Shown: positions 17,298 to 25,675, numbered from the stretch's first letter. The stretch is 64,000 bases of DNA from an uncultured Eubacteriales bacterium (GCA_934454405.1 CAKSFN010000010.1:1-64000); one strand, 5' to 3'. Notes: a model not told the origin generated them from the letters alone. Program-made: numbers and translations.

Positions 17298-18020
17298 CTA
17301 TTCTATTTTTTTTGTTTCGGCAAGCTCGCCGTTTTCATAGATGTGAAGATAGGAATAGTCGCCCGTTTCGTCAAATTCGAAAACCTTTGTTATCTGCCCG
17401 TTTGCATCCCTGCAAATCTTTTTTTTCGGATAAACTGCGCGTATGGTGTCAAAATATTCGTATTCATAAGAGCCCGTAACGCTGCCGTTTCCGTCGTATT
17501 CCGTAACGACCTTTTCAAGCATATCGTAAAAAGGCTGATAGTTTCTGCACAGCACGCGTTCGTATGTATAAGTCGTTCTCTTTATCAAAACACCGTTTTT
17601 ATCATATTCAAAGCATTCCGACGTTTTTCCCGTCGCTTCGTCCGCGGCGTATCCGTATTCCGCAACGAATTCTCCGAGAGTGTCGAACCTTTTTCGTCCA
17701 GAAATATTTCCGTTTTCATCGTAGGTATATTCGCTGTATCCTTCTATAAGCTTTTTTTCACCGTTGTAAAGAACGTAATCTATCCCTTTGACAACGCGCT
17801 TTTCTTCATCGAGGACGTCCGCGCGCGGAAAATCCTTCGCAAAGCCCCGTCCGTCTGTCGAAGGAAACTTTCTGCCTCCTATCTCTATTGACGCGTTGAG
17901 CTCTTTTTCAGATATGCCGTCGGTCGTGTCCGGCACGGCGGAGGGCAGACGCAGGCATGCGCAGAGCGACACCTGTAAAAAAACGCATAACGCAAGCAAA
18001 AAGAAGAATTTCAATTTCAT
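17298..18020 (-). CDS. lipoprotein with YD-like repeats, function unknown
   Basis: 240 residues from ATG 18020 (an upstream in-frame start lacks a ribosome site). The signal peptide ends in a lipobox-like SLCAC, suggesting lipid anchoring. The body has repeated aromatic-turn units such as YTYDENGNI, EYDKNGVLI and EYDGNGSVT spaced about 20-45 residues apart, reminiscent of YD/RHS-type or MORN-like beta repeats that fold as an extracellular beta sheet. No enzymatic motif. It is downstream of a second lipoprotein gene (41-base gap) and the two-component system, so the group may be co-regulated. Confidence 0.65.
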   Translation of the reverse strand: MKLKFFFLLALCVFLQVSLCACLRLPSAVPDTTDGISEKELNASIEIGGRKFPSTDGRGFAKDFPRADVLDEEKRVVKGIDYVLYNGEKKLIEGYSEYTYDENGNISGRKRFDTLGEFVAEYGYAADEATGKTSECFEYDKNGVLIKRTTYTYERVLCRNYQPFYDMLEKVVTEYDGNGSVTGSYEYEYFDTIRAVYPKKKICRDANGQITKVFEFDETGDYSYLHIYENGELAETKKIE

Positions 18021-18061
18021 TTTTCGGCATCCCTTTCGGGTTTTTATATATGATACCATAT

Positions 18062-18682
18062 TTATTGAAAAGTGTCAACCGCAAAATCATCGGGAAGCAA
18101 AAAACAGCGGTCATTTCCGTCGAGCAGCGCAAATCCTCCGCTTTTGACGGAGCGAACCGTTCCGAGCAGCTTCATCGCTCCGACGGACGGAAAGACCGCA
18201 AAAACAAGCCCGACGTCGGAAAGCGTTTCCGCGCCGTCCGTCAGGCGTTCGTCGCAAAGACATTCGATAAGATTTCCCGCGCTTTCGGGGTCGAGCCTCG
18301 TATCACGCTCTCCCGTTCGCAGAACGATGCCGTATTCTTCTTTTGCGTCCGCATCCGTCGGAAGGTCTCCGTCGCACCGGCAAAGAAGCGTTTTTTCCTT
18401 CCCCTCGCCGTAGACGATAAATGTTCCGTCGCCGAACAGCAGCGCCGAACACTTCTTTTTTTTCGTTTTTCTTCCGTAACCCGCCTTGGCTTCTATCCTG
18501 CTTCCGTTGCCGAAAACCTCCCAGCCGCGCGGCGCGGGGCAATAAAGCTTTCCGTCGGCTTCAAGATATATCAGGCTTCCGCCTCCCGTGCCGTCAAGTC
18601 CGCAGCCGCCGAGCATAACAAACGGAAGTATTGCCGCGGCGATAATTACGGCGAGCAGGGAAGCCGACCGTCTTTCTTTCAA
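18062..18682 (-). CDS. lipoprotein, function unknown; TTG start embedded in upstream terminator
   Basis: 206 residues. The signal peptide ends in the lipobox LGGC (about residue 27), with a Gly/Thr spacer after it. The mature part contains a short basic KTKKKK stretch and two or three Cys residues, with no recognised domain. Two starts compete: ATG 18691 directly abuts the GGAG ribosome site, whereas TTG 18682 lies nine bases beyond it, the normal spacing, so TTG was chosen. The ribosome site forms the 3' arm of the terminator that ends the histidine kinase gene. It may be an accessory or target of that two-component system. Confidence 0.6.
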   Translation of the reverse strand: MKERRSASLLAVIIAAAILPFVMLGGCGLDGTGGGSLIYLEADGKLYCPAPRGWEVFGNGSRIEAKAGYGRKTKKKKCSALLFGDGTFIVYGEGKEKTLLCRCDGDLPTDADAKEEYGIVLRTGERDTRLDPESAGNLIECLCDERLTDGAETLSDVGLVFAVFPSVGAMKLLGTVRSVKSGGFALLDGNDRCFLLPDDFAVDTFQ

Positions 18683-18715
18683 AAAAATCATCTCCGCACA
18701 TATTTTATGCGGAGA
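18683..18715 (-). terminator. terminator of the histidine kinase gene overlapping the next gene's ribosome site
   Basis: On the minus strand TCTCCGCA (18715-18708) pairs with TGCGGAGA (18698-18691), followed by TG, A and seven T. The GGAG in the 3' arm is the Shine-Dalgarno of the downstream lipoprotein. Confidence 0.65.
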
Positions 18716-18747
18716 CGGTTTTTGTTATTTATCCTTTTTAAGGCTTT

Positions 18748-20160
18748 TTAATCGGACGGAATGTACGGCAGCGAAATTTCAAAGACCGCGCCCGAGGCGT
18801 TTTCGCCGAAGATTTCGGGGGCTTGTTGTTTGTTGTATGCGCAGACGCGTCCTCCGTGCGCTTCCGCAACCGCCTTCGCTATCGCAAGGCCGAGCCCGTA
18901 CTTGCCTTTCTGCCCCTTGTAAAAACGCTTGAAGATAAAGGGAAGATCCGCCTCGTTAATTCCGTTTCCGTCGTCGGAAATGCGGATTATAAGCTTGTCG
19001 GAAACAATGAAATCTATCCTGATCTCTTTTTTTGCATAGCGCAGACAGTTTGTTATGATGTTCGTCAACGCGGTTGACAGATTGTCGCAGTCCGCGTTCA
19101 TATTTATTGCGGGAACGTCGGCAATTCTCAGCTTGACGTCGCTGTTGTCAAAAACGCCCTGAACCCGCTCCGCCGTTTCGCTTATAACGTCCTCAAGCTC
19201 GGTGGAAACGAGCTTTATCATGCCGTCGGCGGTTTCGATTTTCGAGAGGTACATAACCTCGTTCACAAGCTTTTCAAGGCGCGAGGTCTCGGAAAGGATC
19301 ATATCGTAAGCGTAATCCGTATCCGTGAAAACGCCGTCCTTTATGCCCTCCACGTATCCGCGGATGGACATCAGCGGCGTTCGCAGCTCGTGCGACGCGT
19401 TTTGAAGAAATATCTTTTGATTGTTGTCGTATTCGCGTATGCTGTTCGCCATCTTGTCTATCGATTCGGCAAGCTCTCCTACCTCGTCATTCGAGCGTAT
19501 GGGAACGTCAACGTCGAATTTACGTTCGGCAAGCAGCTCCGCGCGGTATTTGAGCCTTTTTATATCCGAGGTCATTTTGTCCGAAAGAACCTCCGAAAGC
19601 AGCAGCGCAAAAACCGAGGCGAAGATGATGGAAAGCAGATAGAACCTGAAAAAACTGCTTCCGAAGCCGAAATTCGTGACAGGCGTCGCAAGCACGATAT
19701 AATACGGTCCGAGAACATAGTCGTTCACGCCGACGCTGCAAACAAGAAAGCGCACCCGCCCCTTTTCCGCGACCGCCGCCGTTCCGTCGCCGAGATTGTC
19801 CTTGATAACGGAGGTGACAAGCTTGCCCTCCGCGTCGTTGAAGGAAATAAGGAAATCGGCGTTTATGCTGTTGACATACTTTAACTCGGAAGTCAGTATA
19901 ACAACGGAATAATTTTCGCCCGAGGCGATATCGGTCAACGCCTCAATATCGACGCCGTCGGGGTCGGAAAGGTTGTGATAACGCATTTCGCCGACCTGCT
20001 TTGTTATGCGTTCAAGGCTGCCTCTTTCCCTGCTGACAACATACCCGTCAAGGAAGACCAGCATAAACCCGACGGAGATAAGCGCAACAAGAAGAACAAG
20101 CATAACGTAGGAAAAAGCCATTTTTCTGCGTATGCTTATTCTCGGCTTGCGCTTAGCCAT
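18748..20160 (-). CDS. sensor histidine kinase (HAMP, HisKA, HATPase)
   Basis: 470 residues. TM1 (about 14-36), an extracytoplasmic sensor of roughly 130 residues, TM2 (about 172-193), a HAMP linker (about 195-247), and HisKA with the phospho-accepting His in NASHELRTPLMS (about 259). HATPase_c follows with N box NIITNCLRYA, G1 ISDDGNGI, F box FIFKRFYKG and G2 GLGLAIAK. It autophosphorylates and signals to the response regulator encoded just upstream, whose stop it overlaps by eight bases. The sensed ligand cannot be read. Confidence 0.9.
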   Translation of the reverse strand: MAKRKPRISIRRKMAFSYVMLVLLVALISVGFMLVFLDGYVVSRERGSLERITKQVGEMRYHNLSDPDGVDIEALTDIASGENYSVVILTSELKYVNSINADFLISFNDAEGKLVTSVIKDNLGDGTAAVAEKGRVRFLVCSVGVNDYVLGPYYIVLATPVTNFGFGSSFFRFYLLSIIFASVFALLLSEVLSDKMTSDIKRLKYRAELLAERKFDVDVPIRSNDEVGELAESIDKMANSIREYDNNQKIFLQNASHELRTPLMSIRGYVEGIKDGVFTDTDYAYDMILSETSRLEKLVNEVMYLSKIETADGMIKLVSTELEDVISETAERVQGVFDNSDVKLRIADVPAINMNADCDNLSTALTNIITNCLRYAKKEIRIDFIVSDKLIIRISDDGNGINEADLPFIFKRFYKGQKGKYGLGLAIAKAVAEAHGGRVCAYNKQQAPEIFGENASGAVFEISLPYIPSD

Positions 20161-20872
20161 CGTTTCTGTCCGGATAATCCGTCACTTTGTAGCCGTAGCC
20201 CCAAACCGTGTCTATGCAGAACTCGGTTTTGCTCGCGTCGAGCTTTTTTCTTATTCTTTTAACAAGGTCGTCAACGGCGCGCGTGTCGCCTATATACTGG
20301 TAATCCCAGATATTTTTAAGCAGCTGGTCGCGTGTAAAAACCCTGTTTTTGTTGGAGGTCATAAAGTTGAGGAAGTCAAATTCCATCGCGGTGAAGGAAA
20401 TATCCGTTTCCCTGCCGTTCGTTATCTTTGCCACGCGGCGCTCGGCGGGATAGATAACAAGGTCTCTGCATCGGATTGTCTGTCCGTCCGTTTTTTCCGA
20501 GTTCATTCCGTCAAGTCTTCTGAAAACAGCCTTGATGCGGGCAACAAGCTCTTTCGGCGAAAACGGCTTCATCATATAATCGTCCGCGCCCATTTCTATT
20601 CCCAATATTCTGTCTATCTCCTCGTCGCGCGCGGAAACAATGATAATGGGAGTGTTCGCGTGCCTTCTGATTTCGTTGCAAAGCTCAAGTCCGCTCATTC
20701 CGGGCATCATAATGTCAATGACAAGCATATCGGGAGCGGAACGGAGATATTCTTCAAGCGCAGATTTGCCGTTCTCGAAAACGGAAACGGAGAAGCCTTC
20801 TTTTTCAAGGTACGAGCGAACTATGTCGCGAATATTTTTTTCATCGTCAACAACAAATATTTTTTTTGTCAT
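20153..20872 (-). CDS. OmpR/PhoB-family response regulator
   Basis: 239 residues from ATG 20872; a TTG three codons earlier is poorly spaced from the GAGG site. The receiver domain shows the acidic pocket (VVDDEKN), the phospho-Asp in LVIDIMMPGMSG and the conserved Lys in MMKPFSPKEL. The C-terminal winged helix (about 140-235) has the recognition region DDLVKRIRKKL and ends in the WGYGYKV hairpin. It probably controls its own operon and perhaps the lipoprotein genes downstream. Cognate kinase is the overlapping gene. Confidence 0.92.
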   Translation of the reverse strand: MTKKIFVVDDEKNIRDIVRSYLEKEGFSVSVFENGKSALEEYLRSAPDMLVIDIMMPGMSGLELCNEIRRHANTPIIIVSARDEEIDRILGIEMGADDYMMKPFSPKELVARIKAVFRRLDGMNSEKTDGQTIRCRDLVIYPAERRVAKITNGRETDISFTAMEFDFLNFMTSNKNRVFTRDQLLKNIWDYQYIGDTRAVDDLVKRIRKKLDASKTEFCIDTVWGYGYKVTDYPDRNDG

Positions 20873-20909
20873 AAGCTTCAACCTCGCATATTATTTAAGT
20901 TATAGTCAT

Positions 20910-20938
20910 ATTATACCACGCGAATATAAAAAAGTAAA
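20910..20938 (-). promoter_or_regulatory. promoter of the two-component operon
   Basis: Minus strand -35 TTTACT (20938-20933), 17-base spacer, -10 TATAAT (20915-20910), about 40 bases before the response regulator start. Confidence 0.6.
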
Positions 20939-21027
20939 GAGAAACCTGTGAATTTTTGACGGAAACACGCGCAGAAACAACCATTTACGGAATTTCTTGA
21001 CCTTTTTGCAAACTGATGAAAAAACTC

Positions 21028-21056
21028 TTGACAATGACGTCGCGGAGTGGTATAAT
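21028..21056 (+). promoter_or_regulatory. consensus sigma-A promoter of the sulfur operon
   Basis: Perfect -35 TTGACA (21028-21033), 17-base spacer, perfect -10 TATAAT (21051-21056). Such a strong promoter implies repression, consistent with the palindrome just downstream. Confidence 0.85.
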
Positions 21057-21063
21057 CACATCA

Positions 21064-21078
21064 ACCTACTTGGTAGGT
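21064..21078 (+). promoter_or_regulatory. probable operator, ACCTAC-TTG-GTAGGT palindrome
   Basis: A perfect 6-3-6 inverted repeat followed by an extra GTAGGT-like half (to 21082), located at about +1 to +20 of the predicted transcript. This placement suits a repressor. The Rrf2-family regulator encoded at the end of the operon is the natural candidate; assignment is inferred. Confidence 0.6.
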
Positions 21079-21113
21079 AGGTGTAACCAAAAACAAGGAA
21101 AGGAAGCGCGAAG

Positions 21114-21218
21114 ATGAGAAAAACGGAGTACGCGGACAAAAACAGACGCTTCGCCGTTCCTGTTTACGCAACGCTGAGTCTTGACCGAATGTGTTGTCGG
21201 AAAAATTTTCTTATTTAA
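21114..21218 (+). CDS. putative 34-residue Cys-Cys leader peptide of the sulfur operon
   Basis: ATG 21114 with AAGGAAAGG upstream, stop TAA at 21216-21218, lying in the leader between the promoter and metY. The peptide is basic and has an adjacent Cys-Cys pair (DRMCCRKNFLI) near the end. This is what a cysteine-sensing leader peptide ahead of cysteine-biosynthesis genes would look like. No intrinsic terminator is seen between it and metY, so control would be translational. TTCCTGTT (21157-21164) inside this ORF can pair over eight bases, one a G-U, with AACAGGAG (21251-21258), which contains the metY ribosome site. Regulatory function is an inference. Confidence 0.5.
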   Translation: MRKTEYADKNRRFAVPVYATLSLDRMCCRKNFLI

Positions 21219-21266
21219 TCCGAGCAGTCACAAAAATCAAGATTTAACCGAACAGGAGAAAATATT

Positions 21267-22574
21267 ATGTCCGTTAATGTAAAAGATTCAAAAAATTGGA
21301 GTTTTGAAACAAAACAACTGCATATCGGTCAGGAGCTTCCCGATTCCGCGACCGATGCGAGAGCCGTTCCCATATATGCAAGCTCGTCCTTCGTTTTCCG
21401 CAACAGTCAGCACGCGGCGGACAGATTCGGGCTTCGCGACGCGGGCAATATATACGGCAGACTTACAAACCCGACAAACGACGTTTTTGAAAAGCGGATG
21501 GCTGCCCTTGAAAACGGCGTCGCGGCGCTGGCAACCGCTTCGGGCGCGGCGGCGATAAATTATACGATACTTGCGCTTGCGCGCAGCGGCGAGCATATCG
21601 TTTCGTCAAAGAACATATACGGCGGCACATACAACCTGCTTGCGCACACGCTGCCCCTTTCTTCCGGTATCACCGCGGACTTTGCAGACCCGCACGACCT
21701 TGACGCTTTTGAAAAAGCCATCCGCCCCGAAACAAAGGCGCTTTATATCGAAACGCTCGGCAACCCGAATTCGGACGTATGCGATATTGAGGGGATAGCG
21801 GCGATAGCGCACAGGCACGGACTTCCTCTCGTGGTCGATTCCACCTTTGCAACGCCGTACCTGATAAGACCCATCGAACACGGCGCGGACATCGTTGTTC
21901 ATTCCGCAACAAAGTTCATCGGCGGTCACGGCACGGCGATAGGCGGCGTTATCGTGGACGGAGGCACGTTTGACTGGAAGAAATCCGGCAGATATCCGTG
22001 GATATCCGAGGCGAACCCGAGCTATCACGGAGTATCCTTTGCGGATGCTGCGGGATCTGCGGCGTTTGCGACTTATATAAGAGCCATATTGCTCCGCGAT
22101 ACGGGCGCGACTCTTTCCCCGTTCCACGCTTTTCTGTTCCTTCAAGGGCTTGAAACGCTTTCACTGCGTGTGGAAAGACACGTTTCCAACGCGCTTAAAA
22201 TAGTTGAGTATCTTGCGTCAAACCCGAAAGTCGAAGCTGTTCATCACCCCTCACTGCCCTCCGAGCCGACACACGAACTTTATAAAAAGTATTTCCCGAA
22301 CGGCGGCGGTTCAATCTTCACTTTTGAAATCAGGGGCGGCGCAAAAGAAGCACGGGAGTTTATAGACAATCTGCCGATATTCTCACTTCTTGCAAACGTT
22401 GCGGACGTCAAATCCCTTGTCATTCACCCTGCGTCCACGACCCATTCGCAGCTGACGGAAGACGAACTTCTTGATCAGGGCATCAAACCCAACACCATAA
22501 GACTTTCGATAGGCACCGAAAACATCAACGACCTTATCGCGGCGCTTGACGCGGCGTTTGAGGCGGTCAAATAA
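21267..22574 (+). CDS. metY: O-acetylhomoserine (thiol)-lyase
   Basis: 435 residues, Cys/Met-metabolism PLP family, full length. It makes homocysteine from O-acetylhomoserine and sulfide. Signatures: the N-terminal FETKQLHIGQ and PIYASSSFVF, YGRLTNPTNDVFE, the PLP lysine in VHSATKFIGGHGT, and the C-terminal HPASTTHSQL. The 430-residue length and the TIR-type N-terminus favour MetY over MetB/MetC. It is followed by cysK 24 bases later and preceded by a Cys-Cys leader, strong promoter and palindromic operator, so it is probably controlled by sulfur supply. Confidence 0.93.
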   Translation: MSVNVKDSKNWSFETKQLHIGQELPDSATDARAVPIYASSSFVFRNSQHAADRFGLRDAGNIYGRLTNPTNDVFEKRMAALENGVAALATASGAAAINYTILALARSGEHIVSSKNIYGGTYNLLAHTLPLSSGITADFADPHDLDAFEKAIRPETKALYIETLGNPNSDVCDIEGIAAIAHRHGLPLVVDSTFATPYLIRPIEHGADIVVHSATKFIGGHGTAIGGVIVDGGTFDWKKSGRYPWISEANPSYHGVSFADAAGSAAFATYIRAILLRDTGATLSPFHAFLFLQGLETLSLRVERHVSNALKIVEYLASNPKVEAVHHPSLPSEPTHELYKKYFPNGGGSIFTFEIRGGAKEAREFIDNLPIFSLLANVADVKSLVIHPASTTHSQLTEDELLDQGIKPNTIRLSIGTENINDLIAALDAAFEAVK

Positions 22575-22598
22575 GAGGAAAAGAGGAATTAAAACATC

Positions 22599-23531
22599 AT
22601 GGCCGGTATTTATACCGCGGCGGATCAGCTCATAGGTAAAACCCCGCTGCTTGAACTTACACATATCGAAAAAGAATACAAACTTAAAGCAAAAATCCTC
22701 GCAAAGCTCGAATATTTCAATCCTGCGGGTTCGGTCAAGGACAGAATCGCAAAAGGAATGATAGACGACGCGGAGCAAAAGGGCCTTCTAAAAAAAGGCT
22801 CCGTCATCATCGAGCCGACCTCGGGCAATACCGGCATAGGTCTTGCAAGCGTGGCGGCGGCAAGAGGATACAGAATAATCATCGTTATGCCCGAAACGAT
22901 GTCCGTCGAAAGGCGGCAGCTGATGAAGGCTTACGGCGCGGAACTTGTGCTTTCTCCCGGAGATAAGGGAATGAAAGGCGCGATAGCAAAAGCGGAGGAG
23001 CTTGCAAAAGAAATTCCGAACAGTTTCATTCCGGGTCAGTTCGTCAACCCCGCAAATCCTGCGGTTCACAAGGCTACGACAGGCCCCGAAATCTATGAGG
23101 ACACAGACGGAAAGGTTGATTTCTTCGTCGCCGGCGTCGGCACGGGCGGAACTATAACGGGCGTGGGCGAATACCTGAAAGAGAAAAACCCGAACATAAA
23201 AATCGTTGCCGTTGAGCCGAAAACGTCCGCGGTGCTTTCAACGGGCGCTGCGGGGCCGCACAAGATACAGGGCATCGGCGCGGGCTTTGTTCCCGAGGTT
23301 TTGAACACGAAAATCTACGACGAGATAATCCCCGTCGAAAACGAAGCGGCGTTTGAAACGGGTCGCCTGATAGGCAGAAAAGAGGGAGTGCTTGTCGGCA
23401 TTTCCTCCGGCGCGGCGACATTCGCGGCGATAGAGATAGCGAAACGCCCCGAAAACGAGGGGAAGACCATCGTGGTGCTTCTTCCCGACACGGGCGACAG
23501 ATACCTTTCAACTCCGCTGTTTGCGGAATAA
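22599..23531 (+). CDS. cysK: cysteine synthase A (O-acetylserine sulfhydrylase)
   Basis: 310 residues, fold-type II PLP enzyme making cysteine from O-acetylserine and sulfide. The PLP lysine lies in [11 protein letters not shown] (about residue 45), the substrate loop is [10 protein letters not shown], and the phosphate-binding [10 protein letters not shown] follows near 180. The C-terminus [11 protein letters not shown] is typical of CysK. It is the middle gene of the metY-cysK-rrf2 operon. No serine acetyltransferase gene is present in the window. Confidence 0.95.
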   Translation: MAGIYTAADQLIGKTPLLELTHIEKEYKLKAKILAKLEYFNPAGSVKDRIAKGMIDDAEQKGLLKKGSVIIEPTSGNTGIGLASVAAARGYRIIIVMPETMSVERRQLMKAYGAELVLSPGDKGMKGAIAKAEELAKEIPNSFIPGQFVNPANPAVHKATTGPEIYEDTDGKVDFFVAGVGTGGTITGVGEYLKEKNPNIKIVAVEPKTSAVLSTGAAGPHKIQGIGAGFVPEVLNTKIYDEIIPVENEAAFETGRLIGRKEGVLVGISSGAATFAAIEIAKRPENEGKTIVVLLPDTGDRYLSTPLFAE

Positions 23532-23554
23532 AAAAATCAAGGAGTTCGTTTGAA

Positions 23555-23983
23555 ATGATGATATCGACGAGAGGACGTTACGCGCTCCGCGTTCTGACAG
23601 ATCTTGCGGAACACCGCGGAAGCGGCTATATTCCGATGAAAGACGTTGCCGAAAGACAGGGGATCTCTCTTAAATATCTCGAAAGAATAATGCCCGTTCT
23701 GATAAAGAACAGGCTTGTGGAGGGGCAGCACGGCAAGGGCGGCGGCTACAAACTTAACAGGGAGCCCGACGAATACAGGGTGGGAGATATTCTGCGCCTG
23801 ACGGAGGGCGACTTGGCGCCCGTTGCGTGCCTCGGCAAAGAAGCGTCCCCCTGCGAAAGAGCCGCGGAATGCCGAACGCTTTCGATGTGGAAAGAGTTTT
23901 ATCGCATAACAAACGAGTTTTTTGACGGCGTTACCGTCGCGGATCTGATGAAAAAAGCCCCCGAACCGGATTATTACATATAG
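23555..23983 (+). CDS. Rrf2-family transcriptional regulator with three conserved-type Cys
   Basis: 142 residues. Winged helix (RGRYALRVLTDLAEH, then ISLKYLERIMPVL recognition helix and the GKGGGYKL wing) followed by a dimerisation helix. A C-x7-C-x5-C cluster (about residues 92-107) resembles the [2Fe-2S] ligand set of IscR-like Rrf2 proteins. The cysteine regulator CymR of Bacillus lacks such a cluster, so this protein may sense Fe-S status or redox rather than O-acetylserine. As the last gene of the sulfur operon it probably autoregulates through the palindrome at 21064-21078. Confidence 0.88.
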   Translation: MMISTRGRYALRVLTDLAEHRGSGYIPMKDVAERQGISLKYLERIMPVLIKNRLVEGQHGKGGGYKLNREPDEYRVGDILRLTEGDLAPVACLGKEASPCERAAECRTLSMWKEFYRITNEFFDGVTVADLMKKAPEPDYYI

Positions 23984-23996
23984 TCCGAGGGGGCTT
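23951..23996 (-). terminator. antisense-facing terminator overlapping the 3' end of the Rrf2 gene
   Basis: AAGCCCCC (23955-23962) pairs with GGGGGCTT (23989-23996), with an inner CGGA/TCCG. The six A at 23951-23956 become a T-tract only on the minus strand. The stop codon lies in the loop. It would stop transcription entering the operon from downstream. Confidence 0.4.
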
Positions 23997-24072
23997 CACA
24001 TCTGTTTAAGAGTATTGAAAGGGAACGTAAAAAGCCGAAAAATACAAAATGCAATGTTTTTTCTCTGTTCCC

Positions 24073-24113
24073 AAAGGAGGGCTGTAAAAGCGCAGGTTTT
24101 TACAGCCCTCCTT
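24073..24113 (+). terminator. hairpin of the GGGGCTGTAAAAAA family after the sulfur operon
   Basis: AAAGGAGGGCTGTAAAA pairs with TTTTACAGCCCTCCTTT around a GCGCAGG loop. It is a longer-armed variant of the hairpins at 2184, 32603 and 55848. Confidence 0.7.
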
Positions 24114-24211
24114 TATCCGCTTTTTGATACGACCGCCGCAGGAATGTCCGCGAAAAAACGACGGCAGCTTTTCAAAAAGTTGTAAATCCCCGAAAATTCA
24201 TCAAATCATAC

Positions 24212-24240
24212 TTTACATTTCCGCAAACAGGTGCTATAAT
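24212..24240 (+). promoter_or_regulatory. promoter of the BspA-like gene
   Basis: -35 TTTACA (24212-24217), 17-base spacer, -10 TATAAT (24235-24240), 43 bases before the start codon. Confidence 0.7.
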
Positions 24241-24282
24241 GCTGTTTGGAAAAAAATGCGTAAAACCGAAAGGAATAAAAAG

Positions 24283-25611
24283 ATGAAAAAAACCATTTCT
24301 TTTGCAATCGCGGTGTTGATTGCCGTCGGGTTTGCCCCTCTGGCAGTAATACCGTCAAACGCGGCGCAAAGCGGGGTTTTCGGCTATGAAATCGAAAACG
24401 GAAAGGCGACCGTTGTTGAAGTTTCGGCTTCCGCCGGCAGCGAGGTGACCGTTCCTTCCGCTTTGGGAGGATTCGAGGTTGCTAAGATAGGAGAAAAAGC
24501 GTTTTACGGGAACAAAAGCATAATAAAAGTCAATCTTCCCGAAACTCTGACTGAAATAGGAATAAACGCGTTCGCGCTGTGTTCGAATCTGAAAAGCGTG
24601 AACATCCCGTCCTCTCTCATAAGAATAAAAGATTACGCTTTTAACGGCTGCAGCTCTCTTGAAAGCGTAATATTCTCCGAAACGCTTGAAGAGATAGGCT
24701 CGCTTGCGTTCAACAACTGCCGGAAGGCGACTTTTTCCGCAATTCCGAAAAACGTGACGCGGATAGGCATAAATCCGTTTGTTTGGTGTGAAAATGCCGT
24801 CATCGCGCCGGAAGAAGGAAACGAAAGGTATGTTATAAAGAACGGTTGCCTTGTTGACACGGCAAAAAAACTGCTTGTCTGCGGAACGGATACGAGCGGG
24901 ATACCCGCGGACGGCAGCGTTACCGAAATAGGCGATTATGCGTTTGCGGAATGTAAAAAAATGACGGAGATAATTATCCCCGACACGATTGAAAAGATAG
25001 ATGCGGCGGCTTTCTTTTTGTGCGGCAAGCTCAAAAGCATAACCGTTCCGTCAAGCGTGAAAAGCCTCGGACTGTTCGTTTTTTCGGGCTGTTACGAGCT
25101 TGAAAGCGCGACAATCAATGAAGGCTTGACCGAGCTTCCGCAAAGAACCTTCGGCAACTGCACCTCCCTGAAAGAGGTTTCTCTGCCGAGAAGCCTGACT
25201 TCGCTCAGTAAAAACGCTTTTGATAAATGTTCGTCATTGGAAAAGTTGACTTTTCACGGAAACGCATTTATCTCGGACGGGTTCGTTCCTTCCGAATATC
25301 TGCCCGAAAAGAGCGGTTTGACCGTATATTATGAACCGAACTTTTCCGCGGGCTTCTCCACCCCCGACTGGGGCGGTTATCCGTGCTATCCGATAGGCGG
25401 CACCGTTGTTTACGGCGACGCGAACGGCGACGGAAAGGTCGATATAGTCGATGCGATGCTCGTTCTTTACCATGTCGCGGAGAAAGAGTCCCTGTCCGAG
25501 GAAGTTCTTTTCGTCTGCGATGTGAACGGCGACGGGAATGTCGATATAATCGACGCGATGAGAATTCTTTATTTTACCGCGGGAAAAGCCGATTCCGTTT
25601 TGATACCGTGA
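24283..25611 (+). CDS. secreted BspA-like leucine-rich-repeat protein with C-terminal dockerin
   Basis: 442 residues from ATG 24283 (AAAGGAAT upstream; longer in-frame starts lie upstream of the promoter). A Sec signal peptide (about 1-26, ending SNAAQ) is followed by about eight to nine BspA/TpLRR repeats of the form I-G-x-x-A-F-x-x-C-x-x-L-x-x-V-x-I-P (residues 40-365). The C-terminus (about 378-442) is a type I dockerin-like module with two calcium loops, GDANGDGKVDIVDAM and CDVNGDGNVDIIDAM, each followed by an L-Y helix. A dockerin implies attachment to a cohesin-bearing scaffold, though no cohesin is in the window; BspA repeats usually mediate adhesion. Confidence 0.88.
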   Translation: MKKTISFAIAVLIAVGFAPLAVIPSNAAQSGVFGYEIENGKATVVEVSASAGSEVTVPSALGGFEVAKIGEKAFYGNKSIIKVNLPETLTEIGINAFALCSNLKSVNIPSSLIRIKDYAFNGCSSLESVIFSETLEEIGSLAFNNCRKATFSAIPKNVTRIGINPFVWCENAVIAPEEGNERYVIKNGCLVDTAKKLLVCGTDTSGIPADGSVTEIGDYAFAECKKMTEIIIPDTIEKIDAAAFFLCGKLKSITVPSSVKSLGLFVFSGCYELESATINEGLTELPQRTFGNCTSLKEVSLPRSLTSLSKNAFDKCSSLEKLTFHGNAFISDGFVPSEYLPEKSGLTVYYEPNFSAGFSTPDWGGYPCYPIGGTVVYGDANGDGKVDIVDAMLVLYHVAEKESLSEEVLFVCDVNGDGNVDIIDAMRILYFTAGKADSVLIP

Positions 25612-25634
25612 AAGATAACAGCGGTTTTTGAGCA

Positions 25635-25675
25635 AAAAAGAAGGGCGAAGCGCTTTTTTAAGCCTCGCCCTTTTT
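25635..25675. terminator. bidirectional terminator between two dockerin-protein genes
   Basis: AAGGGCGA (25641-25648) pairs with TCGCCCTT (25665-25672), flanked by A and T tracts. It lies between convergent genes. Confidence 0.7.

Noticed and set aside
21116..21266. Transcription attenuator after the Cys-Cys leader peptide
   Set aside because: No GC-rich stem followed by a T-tract occurs between the leader ORF and metY, so classical attenuation is not supported.
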